A stretch of 5,765 bases of DNA from Ferruginibacter sp. (GTDB lineage Bacteria > Bacteroidota > Bacteroidia > Chitinophagales > Chitinophagaceae), in NCBI GenBank assembly GCA_025362765.1, contig JANYFI010000465.1, positions 1 to 5,765 of the forward strand. The letters run 5' to 3'. The notes beneath the pieces were generated by a model. The model was not told the origin of the DNA. It did not search any database and worked only from the letters and a program-made list of their open reading frames with translations. Positions 5,541-5,765 of the stretch are shown piece by piece. Numbering within the stretch: the stretch's first letter is position 1; every line of letters starts with the position of its first letter. Both the position numbers and the translations under genes were made by a program.

Positions 5541-5765
5541 ATGCATATTTCTTCTTTACTGGATCGCTTTGCAGAACCTGAAACACTTAAAATGGCCAAA
5601 CTCGGCCGCGAATTAAGGGCAAAAGGGGTGGACGTAATTGACCTTAGCCTTGGAGAACCTGATTTTGATACCCCGCAACACATTAAGGATGCGGCTATAA
5701 AAGCTATTAATGATAACTGGAGCCATTATACACCGGTTGCAGGTTTTGCTGATTTAAGGGAAGCT
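5541..5765 (+). CDS. class I/II PLP-dependent aminotransferase, aspartate aminotransferase-like (5' part only)
   Basis: The first 75 residues are visible; the frame is open to the window edge, whereas the family usually has about 390-400 residues. The start MHISSLLDRFAEPETLKMAK resembles the N-terminal arm of AspB/AspC-type enzymes (COG0436). It is followed by the diagnostic block VIDLSLGEPDFDTP (32-45), whose Gly38 region lines the substrate carboxylate site, and by HYTPVAGFADLREA (62-75), the conserved YTPxxGxxxLREA segment near the dimer and cofactor site. The PLP-binding lysine and arginine lie beyond the window. Such cytoplasmic enzymes transfer amino groups between aspartate or another amino acid and 2-oxoglutarate; the exact donor cannot be told from the N-terminus. 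The ATG at 5541 fits the family start and has an A/T-rich leader. It is the only clearly cytoplasmic, housekeeping-type gene in the window. Confidence 0.92.
   Translation, partial: MHISSLLDRFAEPETLKMAKLGRELRAKGVDVIDLSLGEPDFDTPQHIKDAAIKAINDNWSHYTPVAGFADLREA

Noticed and set aside
5356..5586. 76-codon minus-strand ORF over the aminotransferase start
   Set aside because: Overlaps the start of a confidently identified gene, and its composition is not protein-like.
1..5765. Search for CRISPR arrays, tRNA or rRNA genes, insertion sequences, toxin-antitoxin or phage-defence gene sets
   Set aside because: No regularly spaced repeats, cloverleaf sequences, transposase or defence-family motifs were seen by eye on either strand.

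Overview
The window looks like a chromosomal segment of a member of the Bacteroidota, most likely a Chitinophagaceae-type organism. This is inferred from four things: A/T-rich start-site leaders with no Shine-Dalgarno motif; a TAnnTTTG-like promoter candidate; the families present (a CRTAC/VCBS-type secreted protein, a PF06439 3-keto-disaccharide hydrolase, a PF03640 lipoprotein, an exported MORN protein); and the low G+C content. No rRNA, tRNA, CRISPR array, transposase or phage gene is visible.

Layout. Positions 1-168 hold at most the unrecognised 3' end of something, closed by a very strong hairpin terminator (169-214). Positions 215-886 are a long A/T-rich stretch with a few dyads, a doubtful 44-codon ORF, and a tandem 22-bp repeat whose units each carry a LacI-family-like palindrome. 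A plus-strand pseudogene follows (887-1452): a signal-peptide start in one frame runs directly into the C-terminal ~170 residues of a very large CRTAC/FG-GAP protein in another frame, so nearly the whole gene is missing. A bidirectional terminator (1476-1512) separates it from a convergent minus-strand lipoprotein gene (1521-2372). After 500 bp of apparently empty DNA comes a minus-strand secreted 3-keto-disaccharide hydrolase-domain gene (2877-3569) with a plausible promoter. Next is a plus-strand secreted protein of unknown function (3996-4484), facing a minus-strand exported MORN-repeat protein (4496-5224) with only 11 bp between them. The right edge carries the first 75 codons of a class I/II PLP-dependent aminotransferase (5541 onward), which is truncated by the window.

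How the parts relate. All genes except the aminotransferase encode exported proteins, but they stand alone, each with its own long leader region, and no operon is evident. The left part looks like the scar of a lost carbohydrate- or surface-related locus: a CRTAC remnant with LacI-like operators still standing upstream. The hydrolase could belong to the same glycan-related theme, but nothing in the sequence ties them together. I see no convincing new multi-gene system. The best leads are the gene-decay scar with its surviving operators, the asymmetric cysteine pattern in the PF03640 lipoprotein, and the two tightly convergent exported proteins, one without a recognisable family and one with an unassigned C-terminal half.
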